The notes below the pieces were generated by a model. It was not told the origin of the DNA, searched no databases, and saw only the letters and a list, made by a program, of their open reading frames with translations. Of a stretch of 64,000 nt of DNA, positions 11,510 through 23,537 are shown piece by piece. A program made the position numbers and the translations under genes. Position 1 is the stretch's first letter. The number at the start of each line of letters is the position of its first letter. Where the stretch lies: contig ML986711.1 in NCBI GenBank assembly GCA_010094045.1, positions 79,426 through 143,425 on the forward strand. The letters run 5' to 3'. This DNA is from Lojkania enalia (taxonomy: Eukaryota; Ascomycota; Dothideomycetes; Pleosporales).

Positions 11510-13018
11510 TTATTCGAGGATCTGCGTAACGATACCAGTAGCGACCGTGCGGCCACCCTCACGCATGTTGAATCGCTGACCCTTCTCGACAACATTGGGG
11601 TTATGGAGCTCGCAAACCATCTCGACATTGTCGCCTGGCATGACCATCTTGCCATGGGGGTCCTCGGTGCCCTCTGGCCAGCTCAAGGCGGCCGACTCGT
11701 CCGAGGTTCGGATAAACATCTGGGGACGGTAGTTCTCGCCGAAACCAGTGTGTCGACCTCCCTCCTCCTTGGTAAGAACATACATGGAAACCATGAACTT
11801 CTTGCTGGCCTTGACAGTTCCTGGGACGGCAATGACCATGCCACGCTTAACATCCTCACGCTTGACACCGCGGAGGAGCAGACCAGTGCTGTCTCCGGCC
11901 CTGGACTCCTCGCACGACTTCTTGAAAGTCTCGATATCAGTAACCTTGGTCTTGATGGGAGCTTGACCCTTGCCAACAAGCTCGACCTCGGCGTCTCTCT
12001 TCAAGATACCGCGCTCGACACGGCCAGAACAGACCGTGCCACGTCCTGCGATCGAGAATACATCCTCGACAGCCATTAGGAAGGGCTTGTCGGTGTCACG
12101 CTGCGGAGTCGGGATCCAGGTGTCTACTGCCTCTAAGAGCTCATCAATCTTCTTCTCGCCAATATCCGGCTGCCTTCCCTCAATAGCGCAAAGGGCAGAG
12201 CCCATGATGATAGGTGTCTCCTCACCCTCGAATCCATAAGAAGACAACAATTCTCTCATCTCCATTTCGACTAGTTCCAACATTTCCTTATCCTCAATGG
12301 TATCGACTTTGTTGACAAATACGACGATCTTCTTGACACCGACTTGTCGGGCGAGGAGTAGATGCTCTCGCGTCTGGGGCCTTGTCTTGGTCAGCTTTGC
12401 GAAGTGGTTTCAATGCGCTTGGAGCTCCTACATTTGACCATCTGAGGCAGCGACGACAATGATTGCGCCATCCATGTTGGCGGTGCCCGTAATCATGTTC
12501 TTGATGTAATCGGCGTGACCGGGGCAGTCGACATGGCAGTAGTGGCGGTTGTCGGTCGAGTATTCAATGTGTGCTGTCGCAATGGTGATTCCACGCTTTC
12601 GCTCCTCGGGGGCCTTGTCAATTGATCCATAGTCGAGATATTGCGCGTAGCCCTTCTCGGCCTGTCGCTTTGTGATAGCTGCGGTGAGGGTGGTCTACGC
12701 TGGTTAGCCTCAAGATTATATTTTAGGGAAGAGGGGAGGGGGAGGGGGGAGGACGGGAGGACGGGACCTTTCCATGGTCGACGTGACCGATTGTTCCTGA
12801 ATCAAATCAGTAAGAATGCAATTATCGAATTGGAGAGATCCCATACCAATGTTAACGTGTGGCTTGTCACGAGCGAAGATAGCGGCGTACATCCTCACGC
12901 TGTTGACATATCTGCTTGTGCCCTGGGCGGCCAAGGCTCGCTGGACAGGATTGATCGACTTGTTGGAGCGGAGTGCATTGCGACTCGCCTGTAATAGCAT
13001 GCGGGAGAACATGGCCAT
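11510..13018 (-). CDS. TUF1: Mitochondrial translation elongation factor Tu
   Basis: GTPase that delivers aminoacyl-tRNA to mitochondrial ribosomes. Exons are 13018-12847, 12796-12768 (only 29 bp), 12694-12432 and 12380-11510, giving 444 residues. The N-terminus ([21 protein letters not shown]) is rich in Arg and lacks acidic residues, as expected for a mitochondrial import signal. The G1 loop GHVDHGKT starts near residue 60 and is encoded across the microexon. [12 protein letters not shown] and SALCAIEG supply the other G motifs, followed by EF-Tu domains 2 and 3. The third intron donor is GTAGGA; the second intron, after GGA AAG, begins GTCCCG, an unusual donor, but it is the only cut that restores GKTTLTAAI. 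It is divergent from another mitochondrial gene. Confidence 0.95.
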
Positions 13019-13449
13019 TCTGGATTAAAGAGGGTATATTAAGAAAACGAAATGAGAGAAATTGAGTTGAGATGGATGAATCTGCAAGGACTGCTGATGA
13101 GGAGGTGGATCGACCTGCGATTATTTTTCGGACTCAGCGCCATTCCCCTTTCGGACAGAGTCTTGGCGCGTCCCATTGCAGCTTCTAGTATTTCGAGCTG
13201 CACCACCAGAGCTGGAGGGGTTGTGATTTTGGCGGGAAACATTTCCCGGGTCATTCGAGCTTCTTAAATCGACTGTCAATTCGACTTCTCGCCTTCGACT
13301 CTGTCATTATTCATCTCCAATTGACCGTTTCCTTCGACTCCCGCGTCACTGTCCGCTTCTGCCACCGCAACGTTCCGGTCGGATACCCGAGGTTGAAGGC
13401 GGCGGTTTTTTGAAAAGTTGCATCACGGGCTCCTCGCACTCGCATCTCC
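13019..13449. promoter_or_regulatory. Divergent promoter region shared by two mitochondrial-protein genes
   Basis: 431 bp separate the TUF1 start and the hydroxyisobutyryl-CoA hydrolase start. Promoter assignment is by position. Confidence 0.4.
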
Positions 13450-14971
13450 ATGTCTCTCCGCATAGCAATTAGACGAACAGCATCCCCGCTGGGCTGGACC
13501 TCGCGGATAGCCACCATGCCCCTGCGTGCAAGAGTCACAAGCCCAACCTGGATTTTCGGAACCCGAATGGTTAGCAACCTCCAAAACTCTGCAGTGACTA
13601 TCTTTCGTGTACTCCGCAAGCTGACCGAGGATGCAGTACTCTACGCCAACCGAAGACCTTCTCAAACCTCAGCAAGACGATGACCCCGACGATGTCGTTT
13701 TCACGAACAACTACGGCGTGCGCAGCATCGAACTCAACCGGCCCAAGAAGCTCAACTCGCTCAATGGCTCCATGGCCCGCAAGATAATACCGCGGTTGCA
13801 AGAATGGGCAAGGTCCGAACTCGCAAGCGTCATTGTTATCAAGGGATCGGGCCGCGCCTTTTGCGCAGGTGGAGATGTCGCCGCGCTTGCGCAATGGAAC
13901 CAACAGGGAGCGGACGGCCAGCAGAAGTCGTGCGACTACTTCGGCCTCGAATACAAGCTCGACCACCTCATCGCAACCTATTCGAAGCCGTATGTCGCCT
14001 TTATGGATGGGATCACTATGGGCGGGGGGGTTGGTCTCAGTATCCACGCGCCGTTTAGGATAGCCACAGAAAACACCCTGTTTGCTATGCCGGAGACGAC
14101 AATTGGATTCTTCCCAGATGTCGGAGCTTCGTTCTTCCTGCCGCGGATGGAAGGAGGCCTCGGATTATATCTGGCCCTAACAAGCGAGCAGCTCAAGGGC
14201 GTGGATGCTTTCTACTATGGTGTCGCAACCCACTACATTCATTCGTCCAGTCTTGCACAGCTCGAGTCTCGTCTCGCAGAACTCCAGTTCCCTGACTACA
14301 TGGGACTCCAGGAGCGATGCAAGATTATCAACAGCACCATCGAGGAATTCGTCACTGGACTGTCAGCAGATCGACCCTCTATTTCCGGGGAATTGAGGAC
14401 GATTATCGATCGAGTCTTTTCCGTTGAGCAACCAAATATCCAAGCCATTCAATTATCGCTCAAGGAAGTTCAAGCGAACTCCGAGTCCCCTGACATAAAA
14501 AAGTGGGCAGAGAAGATCTTGTCAACTCTGGAAGCACGCTCTCCCACTTCTGTCATGGTGACATTGCAGCAAATGCGTGTTGGCCGCTCGTGGTCGATTG
14601 CAGAGACATTCCAACGCGAGTACGATATTGCATCCTGGTTCATGCGCGGACATGATTTTGTAGAAGGTGTGACTGCACGGCTCATTCAGCGCAAGAAAGA
14701 GAGGCCGGATTGGCGACCAGCCACGTTTGACGAGGTTACGAGTGAGCAGATAAATGAATACTTCCAGCCGAGGATAGGCTTGCCCTTGATTAGCAACGGC
14801 GATTATAAGGAGTACCCGCACGCTTGGATAGGTCTTCCGCGGGAGGAGGAGATCTTGACTGCATTTGCGGGGAAGACAAGAGAGGAGGCCATGTCTGCTC
14901 TGATGGAGAAGTATGAGGGCAAACAGGGTCTTCGGGAGAAGATCACTGAGGTCCTGGAAAGATTGGGCTAA
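13450..14971 (+). CDS. EHD3: 3-hydroxyisobutyryl-CoA hydrolase, mitochondrial
   Basis: Crotonase-fold enzyme that releases CoA from 3-hydroxyisobutyryl-CoA in valine breakdown. Exon 1 is 13450-13569 and exon 2 is 13637-14971 (484 residues). The intron begins GTTAGC, carries GCTGAC as branch, and ends TGCAG at 13636, so the ATG at 13631 inside the acceptor is not the start. Exon 1 supplies an Arg-rich, acid-free leader typical of mitochondrial import. The oxyanion loop MGGGVGLSIHAPFR lies near residue 167, and ETTIGFFPDVGASFFLPRM near 193 holds the Glu and Asp expected at the active site and separates this family from simple enoyl-CoA hydratases. The length is close to yeast Ehd3. Confidence 0.9.
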
Positions 14972-15252
14972 GCATACGTGTGTAACGAGAGTTTCTTGCA
15001 TATAGGATTTTGTGTAAAGAATTTGTACAACACTAGGGTTCCAAGAATCTATGCAGAACAACATTAGTTCCCGTAGGATTGACTTTAGCTTTTATCTTGA
15101 GCAAGAAGTGATGTATATGTCCATCCATACCTACCCATGGGCCAATACGTCCTGTTTGGTGAGCTTGAGCACGGGCCATATTAGTGACAGGTTGAATCGA
15201 GGTCCTAGGCGGCGCTCCGCAACACCTCCGCCATGATACTCCAACAATAAAT

Positions 15253-17891
15253 ATGTCCAAGCCCACGGCAAACTGGGAGAAAGTTGGCGACAAGTTCTAT
15301 CGCAAAGTCCAGCTCTATACCGCCGTGTTCGACCAGGATCTTGAGCTAGAGAATTACAATGTGGTGGGGGCACCTTACAGCGGCGCCGTAGGTAGGTGTC
15401 CACCGTTCGCGAATTGCGCGATGGTTGCTAATAGACGCAGCAATATACCGCGATGAGGAGAAGGTGCATACGTACCGAGGAGCGCAGGCGGCCAAATCGA
15501 GCATCGATATCTACAGTTGCGCGGGAAACCTGATCCGGCGCATAAACGTACGAGATTGCAAACCTTATACAGAGTAGAAGCGGAGGGCGGCGCTGACCCT
15601 GTGTAGTGGGACAAGGGCTCAATAAAAGGATTAGGATGGTCCGAAGACGAAAAGCTGCTCGTGGTCACCGAGGATGGCACCGTACGGTGCTACTACGATC
15701 TCCAAGGCGACTTTGTTCCCTTCTCACTAGGTCATGTACATTCTCCCTCTCCCAAATAAATGGGCGATGCTGATTGTGGCCCTAGGGCGCAGAAGAACAC
15801 GGTGTGCAATCGTGCAAATTCTATTCCTCTGGCTTCGTAGCCCTGCTGGGTAACAACCACCTCGTCTCCGTCTCCCGCTACGACGAACCGCGACCGAAGC
15901 TCCTCGCTATTCCACCCCCAGACCCCGTGGTATCATGGGCTATAATACCCCCCGCATACTCGCTATCGCGCTCGGTGGAAGTAATCTTGGCAATTGGCAC
16001 AACCTTATACGTGGTAGATGCGACAGATGCGGAGGATCGAGACTTCAGCGCCGGACCCTTTAGGCACATCAGCGTGTCACCACGCGGCGAGTTCCTTGCT
16101 TTCTATACAGATGATGGGAAAGTATGGGTGGTGAGTGGCGATTGGTCGGAGAAGCTTTCAGAATACAGCTCGGGCGTGAAGACGGTGCCGAAAGATATGC
16201 AGTGGTGTGGAAGTAACGCCGTAGCACTGGCCTGGGAGGACGAAGTACATCTGATCGGGCCCAAGAGCGTAGCCACCAAGTTCTATTATGATGCATGGAT
16301 ACACCTTCTTCCGGACATTGACGGTCTCCGCATTTTGACGAATGATGTCTGCGAGTACCTACAGAAGGTGCCGGATGAGAACGTCGATGTATTCAGGCTA
16401 GGCTCCGACTCGCCTGCAGCCCACCTCCTGGAAGCATCTAATCTCCTCGACCAGAAGTCTCCAAAAGCGGATGATCTTATCCAACTTATTCGACCGTCTC
16501 TGGCCGAGGCAGTAGATACCTGTGTAAAGGCTGCTGGTCATGAGTTCAACATACATTGGCAGAAGTCCCTCCTCAAAGCTGCCTCATTTGGCAAATCCGT
16601 GCTTGACTTATATAGCTCCGACGACTTTGTCGATATGTGCGAAACACTACGCGTCCTCAATGCCGTCCGCTTCTACGAGATAGGACTACCACTATCGTAC
16701 AATCAATTCAAGCGCTTGACCCCCGAGAAATTAATCTCCCGCCTCACAAACCGCAGCGAGTACCTCCTTGCACTCCGCATATCGGGATATCTTAATCTTC
16801 CGACCGATAAAATTTACGTTCATTGGGCTCAGCAAAAGGTCCGCGTATCAGTTGCGGATGAAGAATCAATCTGCCACCTCATCGTTAAAAAGCTTTACGG
16901 CAAACCAGGTATCTCGTTTGAAGAGATCGCACGTGCAGCTTATGACGAAGGACGCGTGCGACTCGCCACCGAGCTCCTAAATTATGAACCCCGGGCCGGA
17001 AAACAAGTCCCCTTGCTCCTCGGCATGAAAGAAGATCTTATTGCCCTGGATAAGGCCATAGAATCTGGTGATACCGACTTAATCTACCACGTCCTACTCC
17101 ACTTGCGCAAGAAGTTGCCGCTAGCATCTTTCTTCCGCGTAATAAACAGCCGTCCTGTCGCCACCGCGCTCGTAGAATCCTCTGCTCTTGATCAAGACCG
17201 TGAACTCTTGAAAGACCTATACTACCAAGATGACCGCCGCCTCGACGGCTCCAACCTTCTACTTTCCGAAGCACTTGACCAAAAGTCACTCGCTCCTACC
17301 CTCGACAAACTAAAACTTGCAAGTAAATACCTCTCCGACGCAAAGGAATACAACTCCCACCGCCAACACCTTGACGACGCTCACCGCCTCCTCAAGCACC
17401 AAGAAACCTTCGAAAAGGAACTCGGCCCGCAAACCTCCTACCTAGGCCTAAGTGTCAATGAAACGATCTTCGAGCTCATAAGGCAGAGCCACAACAAGCG
17501 GGCGCAGAAAATAATCTCCGAGTTCAAGATACCCGAAAAGACGGCCGCTTGGCTTCGGCTCCGAGCCCTCGTCAGCGCAAGGCACTGGACAGAACTGGGC
17601 GAAGTCTCAAAGCAGAAAAAGAGCCCGATTGGCTGGGAGCCGTTCTTTAACGAAGTATTGGCGGCCGGGAACTCACGCACGGCGAGCCTGTTTATAGAGA
17701 AATGTACGAGCTTGAAACCCGAGGAGAGGGTGGAGATGTGGGTTAAGTGCGGTTTGTTGGTTAAAGCTGGTGAAGAGGCGTTTAAGGTGAAGGATAGGGC
17801 GTTGTTGGAGGAGGTGAGAGATAGGTGTGAGGGTGCAGCGAGGGTCGAGGTTGAGAGGCTGCTTGGGATGTTGGGGAGCGGACGGCGGTAG
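15253..17891 (+). CDS. VPS16: Vacuolar protein sorting protein 16 (HOPS/CORVET core subunit)
   Basis: Vps16 is a core subunit of the HOPS and CORVET tethering complexes and works with Vps33 in vacuole and endosome fusion. Exons are 15253-15391, 15441-15547, 15607-15735 and 15786-17891, giving 826 residues. For the third intron I chose donor GTACAT at 15736, which gives FSLGHGAEEHGVQS and keeps phase 0. The N-terminal half is a WD-like beta-propeller (GWSEDEKLLVVTEDG, FRHISVSPRGEFLAFY). The C-terminal half, from ~410 on, is helical solenoid, with AYDEGRVRLATELLNYEPR and the C-terminal LRLRALVSARHWTEL block characteristic of the family. The three introns sit at the 5' end. Confidence 0.93.
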
Positions 17892-18838
17892 GGACTCGGG
17901 AGTAGGTATGAATTAAGCGGACGGATGGATGGGTCATGTACGCTTTAGTTCGGACTTGTACGGAAATTATTAAGTTGTGAGTTAATGAGCGGAACGGATA
18001 TTCTCGTGATTTTTATGGGCGTTTATAGTGACGAATAGCCGGAGCTTCCATGTAGTTGAATTGGCCCTGCATACTAGATATAAAATGCAAGTTCAGCGCC
18101 CTACACATAGATCCACGCATACCCAAGCCAAACCATCCTCTTATGTATCATCTAGTCTAGGATCCCAATATGTGAGTAGGATAGGACAAGTGTTAATGTG
18201 TAACAAGGACGGGTAAGTATAGTATAGATGCATTGACTAGGGTAAGTAATATGAATGAAATGATCTGTTACGTGAGGTTTGGAAGGAACGGATATTTTCG
18301 TTGAACCTCGGTCTCCTAAAGTCCTAACACCTTGATAAGATAGCTTGAATAGGGAACCGATGCACTATTTACAGGACTCTTGCACTTAATTATCTTAGTG
18401 TAATGCACCGTTTTTATGATTACTACCTTACGGCATTTAGTAGCAAGTGAGAAACTTTATTACCTACTTACTTTCCCTTCCTTGCTATCCTTAGTAACTG
18501 CTCGGGTTCTCTTTAATAACCTTTCCATTTTGATTGAGCGCAAAGATTGATTTGTATGATAACGAGGTGACAGCTCTACATCCTGAAGCTGGCAAAAAGT
18601 CGTAAAGTAATATTGTTAGAGCCTTGGAGTTCTTTCAGTCTCTTGGTAGCCAAACTGGCTTTTATCGTGCTTACTAACCCCCCCTTTTTCTTAAAAAAAA
18701 AAAAATCTCTTTTTAATGTTCGCTAGCTATTCCAATATGGCAACTCGCATTCCCTTCCAAAGTTCTACTAAATCCAATTTTTTGGCATTCGGTCTCGGGG
18801 GGCTCATCTCCGCACTCCTTCGATAGAACGAGCAACGT
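17892..18838. other. Intergenic, AT-rich boundary of the accessory cluster
   Basis: About 950 bp between VPS16 and the cysteine-synthase-like gene. It contains a C-run/T-run/A-run tract near 18680-18705. No gene was recognised. Base composition turns visibly more AT-rich here than in the VPS16 gene. Confidence 0.5.
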
Positions 18839-20740
18839 TTAGCGTAGTACTTGAAACCCCTTTTTCAGGCTGTATGCCTCTATCTTTTGGAATCTCAGAA
18901 TGCTAGTTGCTATTCGAGCTGTTTCCCCGGTATAGCAGATTATTAGTATCTTGCCTCTGCCCGGGACGTTCAATTTAGTTGTAGTACCCTCACTCCCTGG
19001 GAACTTTTTGGTCAGCTCCCGCCATTGCTGTTCGAGGACGTTGGCGTCAACGAAAGGACTTGGCGAGCTATGAGCCAGCGAATCCAAAGGGACGTTTACT
19101 GATCCTCGAACATGACAAGCCTCAAAATCGCTAGCAGACCGTAGGTCAATAACTCCTATTTCCCCGCCCATAGAGCTGAAAGAATCGCTGTGCGCCGAAT
19201 TGTTGGGCTGACCGAATAGTTTCAACTCCTGAATACTGATGCCCATTTGTTCAAGCAATTGCTGTGGCGATAGCTCCCAACGGCTATCATAGGTGTATCT
19301 ATCGACGTCGAGAAGGCTCTATCATTGCTTAGTAAGCTATAATTTGATATTGTATTGCTCGTAATAGAATCTCACCTCATTGATCATAGGTGCAAAATAA
19401 TTCGGGCCGAGGATCTTGTGATACTCATCTAAATATTGGTATGGGAGATCACAGCACAAGAAAATGCAATGAACGAGTTTATCAGGGCCTCTCAACTCAT
19501 CTAGCGCGTGCATATTGATACGCTTACCCAGATAATTTATTAGACCTTGCCATCCCAAGAAGTTAGTGCATATTCCAATTTATCATCTTTTTCATGTACC
19601 TTTATATCCGAGACCAGAAGAAGGGCCGCAGATGATGCCTTCTCGACATAAATCGATAGATGTGGTGAAGGAATCGAGTGCAGTAATTTCTTCCATACAA
19701 TCTATGGCTTTTCGCCATGGGAAATCAATTTTTTGAATCATAGAGCACATACGAGGTCCCGGGACCTCGTTCCCAGGGGCTATGCATACCCTATAAAACG
19801 TCTCTTAGTTCATTCACTCACTTTATGGTAGACTGAAGCTCTAGGAGTACAACATACCCCAGGCAGTATATGGAGGGCTTGTTTTGTTTCAAGTAGGTTC
19901 CTGTACCGCTCATTGTCCCTAACAAGCACTATCATGTTAGTCTAAGTATGTCTGATTGATATCGAACAGAAATTTGCCTACCAGTCGTTCCTAGAGCTGC
20001 GCAGAATATATTAACCTCTGGGAGTTGTTTTAATATCTGTGGGCCGGTCCATAGAATATGTGCTCTCCAGTTCTTTCCCTGTATTCAGCTTTTGGATAAC
20101 AATGAACTATAGGTTTGTTACTCACCGCATCACTGACATATTGATTTGGGTTCAATATTTTGTCGTCATGAGACTGAGCCATCTCTGCTGCCCTGATACC
20201 GCCTCGGTTGTCGTCCGGATCTGGAGTAGATGGGCCTCCGAATAGCTTCCTATACTTTCCCTTCAGCAAAAGGTCGGAATGGAGGACCACAACAGGGGAC
20301 TCACACTTTTAAGCCAAAGAACTGTAAAAGCCTCAGTTTCGTCAGATGCGTTTTGTTGCTCACATATGCCCACGTGTCCGTCATTCCGTACAAAACTCTG
20401 GATAATATTGCTAGGGAGATCACCGTTGAGCCAGAACTGTACTCCACAATGGTTCGCGTGTCCGGCCTCATATGCTCTCTTAGGAGATTCAAAGCTACAT
20501 GCCATCTTAGTAGTAGCTCGTGAAGTTTATACTGTATCGGACCTTACCAGGCAAAGCTTTGACATTATGAGCTGGTAAGTCGTTCATCATTTTGGCGTAT
20601 ATACGTACTCCTTGACCGTGATATGGATTTATGCGGTAAGGTAATTCAACCAGAGGCAAAAGGGGAGCCTTGTCCGGATCATGATAATCTCGAATACTAT
20701 CCTCGCCCCTGTAGACGTTGAGAGGGTTTTGCGAAGCCAT
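18839..20740 (-). CDS. Cysteine-synthase/CBS-like PLP enzyme fused to a rhodanese domain
   Basis: Eight exons: 20740-20548, 20494-20305, 20249-20126, 20078-19982, 19918-19858, 19790-19600, 19545-19376 and 19318-18839. All seven introns are 47-67 bp and phases close, giving 501 residues. Residues 1-~345 are a fold-type II PLP enzyme of the O-acetylserine sulfhydrylase/cystathionine beta-synthase group: NVKALPALNLL carries the expected Schiff-base Lys (K61), SSGSTV is the substrate loop, and ALGTTGTMSGTGTYL the PLP phosphate loop. Residues ~365-501 are a rhodanese; IGVIDLRSASDFEACHVRGSVNVP is the core and CYTGETA the active loop with its Cys intact. Such enzymes make cysteine, diaminopropionate or aminocarboxylate chelators by beta-replacement on an activated serine. 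The substrate here is unknown. It is the left end of the six-gene cluster. Confidence 0.82.
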
Positions 20741-21602
20741 GATTTTTTTAGGTGATTAGCCAACTTCTGATGCGCACTTAGAGGAAGGCTTCAGAATTGG
20801 AGCAAATGGGACTCTTATAGCCGAAGTAGCACTTGAGGTTTCTATTCACCGTCCGTGTTCTGGAAGATTGGTTGACACTAGGCATAACTGTCAATCCATT
20901 TTCCGGATTCTGTTATTGATAGATGGGCATCCTGTTGAGCAAGAGATCCAAGGAATTTGCCAAGTCAAATGTGCCTAAACAACATTGCTCGGCGTACGCA
21001 AGGGCTTGCATATTGAAAGCACCTGATAAGAAGATTTTAGCTAGGAATTTTTTTTTTTTTTTAAATGGGGCCGGGGCAATGTTCAGCTCTGTTACAGAGT
21101 GGGGGCGCGAGGCGTTGATAGTGTGATACCATGATGTCTTCCTGCCGCAAACGTAGACGAGAGAATCTGTTACTATTATTCACTGCAGCTTGGCAAACGC
21201 CATACGAATGCGTAGTAAAATCTGCAGAAGCTTGCTTGTATTGGATAAATTTTATGACTCCTGTAGTCTTGCTGCAACGGCACCATCACCTACCTGAGAG
21301 CTCTCTACCGTATCTCATGTATCTTCATTGCATAATGGGCATGAAAACCACAATATTTGGAAGAGAATGTAGGTGCGATACCACATTTCTTAATCGAGCC
21401 GATCTTTAACCATATCAATGTAGTTACCATTAGCTCAGAGAGGAATGCAACCTCACTGCCAAACTACAGTGGTACCTTTTTTGAAATCTTTTCCGTGGAC
21501 GTATATCTCACTTCAGTGGAACCGGATGCCTCAATAAAACAAGACGTAAAACCTCCGTGCGTCTCCCTAGATTGACAATCTGTTTTATGGTATAAGCTGA
21601 AA
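20741..21602. promoter_or_regulatory. Divergent promoter region of the PLP/rhodanese and ATP-grasp genes
   Basis: 862 bp between two start codons facing away from each other; contains a T-run of about 15 near 21048. No gene seen. A shared promoter is inferred from position only. Confidence 0.4.
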
Positions 21603-23348
21603 ATGGACAGATTTGCGGCACAAGGTATCAGAGCGCTGAGGTCACTTATTTTGGAACACATATATGGAATCTCGCAGACCGACTTGCAAGTAACTGTATT
21701 TCTAATTCTTGCATCTAAGCCTGGGTTCGCCGCACGCTCGAACGTCTTTAGGGATCAGTTGGCCATGTTCAATCCTGTGGTTAAGTTTGTCGATCTTTCA
21801 GTATTTGCTAGGGAATATCATCCCATACACAGGAATGCTTCCCTAGATGAGCTACTGGATCAAGCCCTCTGCATTTTCACGTATAAATCCAGCAGTCTCG
21901 AAGGAGATCTGAGCAATATGATCGACCTTGACCTCCCAAATAGACTCTCTTTTGGATGGCTGCTGAGCGATATGCCGCAACGAAAAACTATTGCTCTCGT
22001 GCACGGCAGAGATAGAATTGAAGCTGCACAACCCCTCTGCGAAACGGCTCGGGATCTTGGTATGGACCTCATCATCTTGGATAAGCCTGGACATTGGCTT
22101 CTGGATCCTATATACACCCACCTCTACTCCAGGTTCGAGCCTCTAGACATGACAATCGACGAAGGCTTCCCTCAGCGTATTGTTTCTGCACTTCGAAATC
22201 ACAGAGTTGATGGCATCTGTACTGTATCGGATCGGTGTTTGCTCCCTGTTGCTAAAGCTGCTTCAATGCTTGGCCTGCCTACTGAACCACCAGAAGCATT
22301 TTCCAAAAGTATTGATAAGTCTCAAACTCGCCTATTGAATTGCGAACAAATGGACTTTCTCGTCGTCTCTGGGGTATCCGAGTTGCAAGAGCGCATAGCA
22401 TCCAGGAACTTTACTCCAAAATATCCTCTTATAGTAAAGCCGTCTATAGGATGGAGCTCCGAGTACGTCTTCAAAGTGCAGAGCATAACCGAACTTTCTC
22501 TAGCCTCTGAGAGGGTTGCGTCACGACCCAACTCCCGAATCCTCATAGAGACATATATCGACGGCCCCGAAGTAGATGCGAACTTCGTCCTCTTTGACGG
22601 CAAAGTCATCTTCTTTGAAGTCTCGGACGATTTACCCAGTGCCGCCGATAAGAAGGGTGCTGGAATGGACGCCGATTTCTTTGAGACAGCCAACGTACTG
22701 CCATCTGCACTTCCCCAAAAAGAGAGAGACATAATTAGAAGTCATTTGCATTCTATTCTCCTTGATGTGGGATTCCGTACAGGCATCTTCCATCTTGAAG
22801 CTCGGATTATAAATTCCGAAATGGAGTATAAATATGCGGATGGCTACCTGGATCTGAGATCCAGATCACAAAGAGCGGGAGGAAATCCCCGATGCTTTCT
22901 ATTAGAAATCAATCCACGGCCACCAGGTTTTCAGTCTGTGTACGCTACGAGACTGACTTACGGAGTTGATTACTTCGCTTTGCATTTGCTACGATGCCTT
23001 GATGATAAAGCTAGATTTCAAAAATTTTCTCAAGCGTTTAACGAAAGAACATGTGTTCAGAATAAAAGCGAATACTGGTGTAGCATTGTATTTTTCACTG
23101 GTGGCAAGGGTGGTATTTGTAGGACGGCCGATGCATTCGGCGATCTGCTTGCGAGAAAATCGCATCTGGGAAAGAATATCGCAATGGCGATGGCCTTCTA
23201 TAGCGAGGGTGACAAGATTCCGGATTCAACTCCGGAAGGCTTGGTGTTCTTGGGATTCTCCTTGGTTACTTCGAGAGTGAGTCGCTCCTTAGTGCGGCAT
23301 ATTGGCGACGAAATTAGGAGTAGTTTTAGGCTAGAAGTTCTATCCTAG
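21603..23348 (+). CDS. Stand-alone ATP-grasp ligase
   Basis: A single uninterrupted frame of 581 residues, unlike its intron-rich neighbours. ATP-grasp enzymes join a carboxylate to an amine or thiol via an acyl phosphate. PLIVKPSIGWSSEYVF near residue 276 provides the ATP-binding Lys; RILIETYIDGPEVDANFV and FLLEINPRPPGF (near 434) give the Glu and Asn that bind Mg. The N-terminal ~200 residues resemble the preATP-grasp region of carbamoyl-phosphate-synthase-like ligases. No biotin carboxylase, PurK, peptide synthetase or condensation domain is attached, so a role in dipeptide or amide formation on amino acids is likeliest, as in carnosine-synthase-like and L-amino-acid ligases. The substrate is not determinable. 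It is divergent from the PLP/rhodanese gene and convergent with the NAS-like gene 189 bp away. Confidence 0.82.
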   Translation: MDRFAAQGIRALRSLILEHIYGISQTDLQVTVFLILASKPGFAARSNVFRDQLAMFNPVVKFVDLSVFAREYHPIHRNASLDELLDQALCIFTYKSSSLEGDLSNMIDLDLPNRLSFGWLLSDMPQRKTIALVHGRDRIEAAQPLCETARDLGMDLIILDKPGHWLLDPIYTHLYSRFEPLDMTIDEGFPQRIVSALRNHRVDGICTVSDRCLLPVAKAASMLGLPTEPPEAFSKSIDKSQTRLLNCEQMDFLVVSGVSELQERIASRNFTPKYPLIVKPSIGWSSEYVFKVQSITELSLASERVASRPNSRILIETYIDGPEVDANFVLFDGKVIFFEVSDDLPSAADKKGAGMDADFFETANVLPSALPQKERDIIRSHLHSILLDVGFRTGIFHLEARIINSEMEYKYADGYLDLRSRSQRAGGNPRCFLLEINPRPPGFQSVYATRLTYGVDYFALHLLRCLDDKARFQKFSQAFNERTCVQNKSEYWCSIVFFTGGKGGICRTADAFGDLLARKSHLGKNIAMAMAFYSEGDKIPDSTPEGLVFLGFSLVTSRVSRSLVRHIGDEIRSSFRLEVLS

Positions 23349-23537
23349 ATCCTGAAAGTATATTAATGGCGTTTCAAACATATCCGGATTCATGGAGTGG
23401 AAATTAACAAATATAGTCTTTTTCAACATGCGAAACTTAGGTACAGAATTCTCAAATTGGTCATTCTTCACAACATTTCTCTCTTTTACTTTGTATGGCT
23501 TGTTTAAAAAAACTACATAGTTGCTATAAGTCGTCTC

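Noticed and set aside
11603..12079. 158-residue plus-strand frame
   Set aside because: Lies wholly antisense to the last exon of TUF1; reflects high-GC third positions of that gene.
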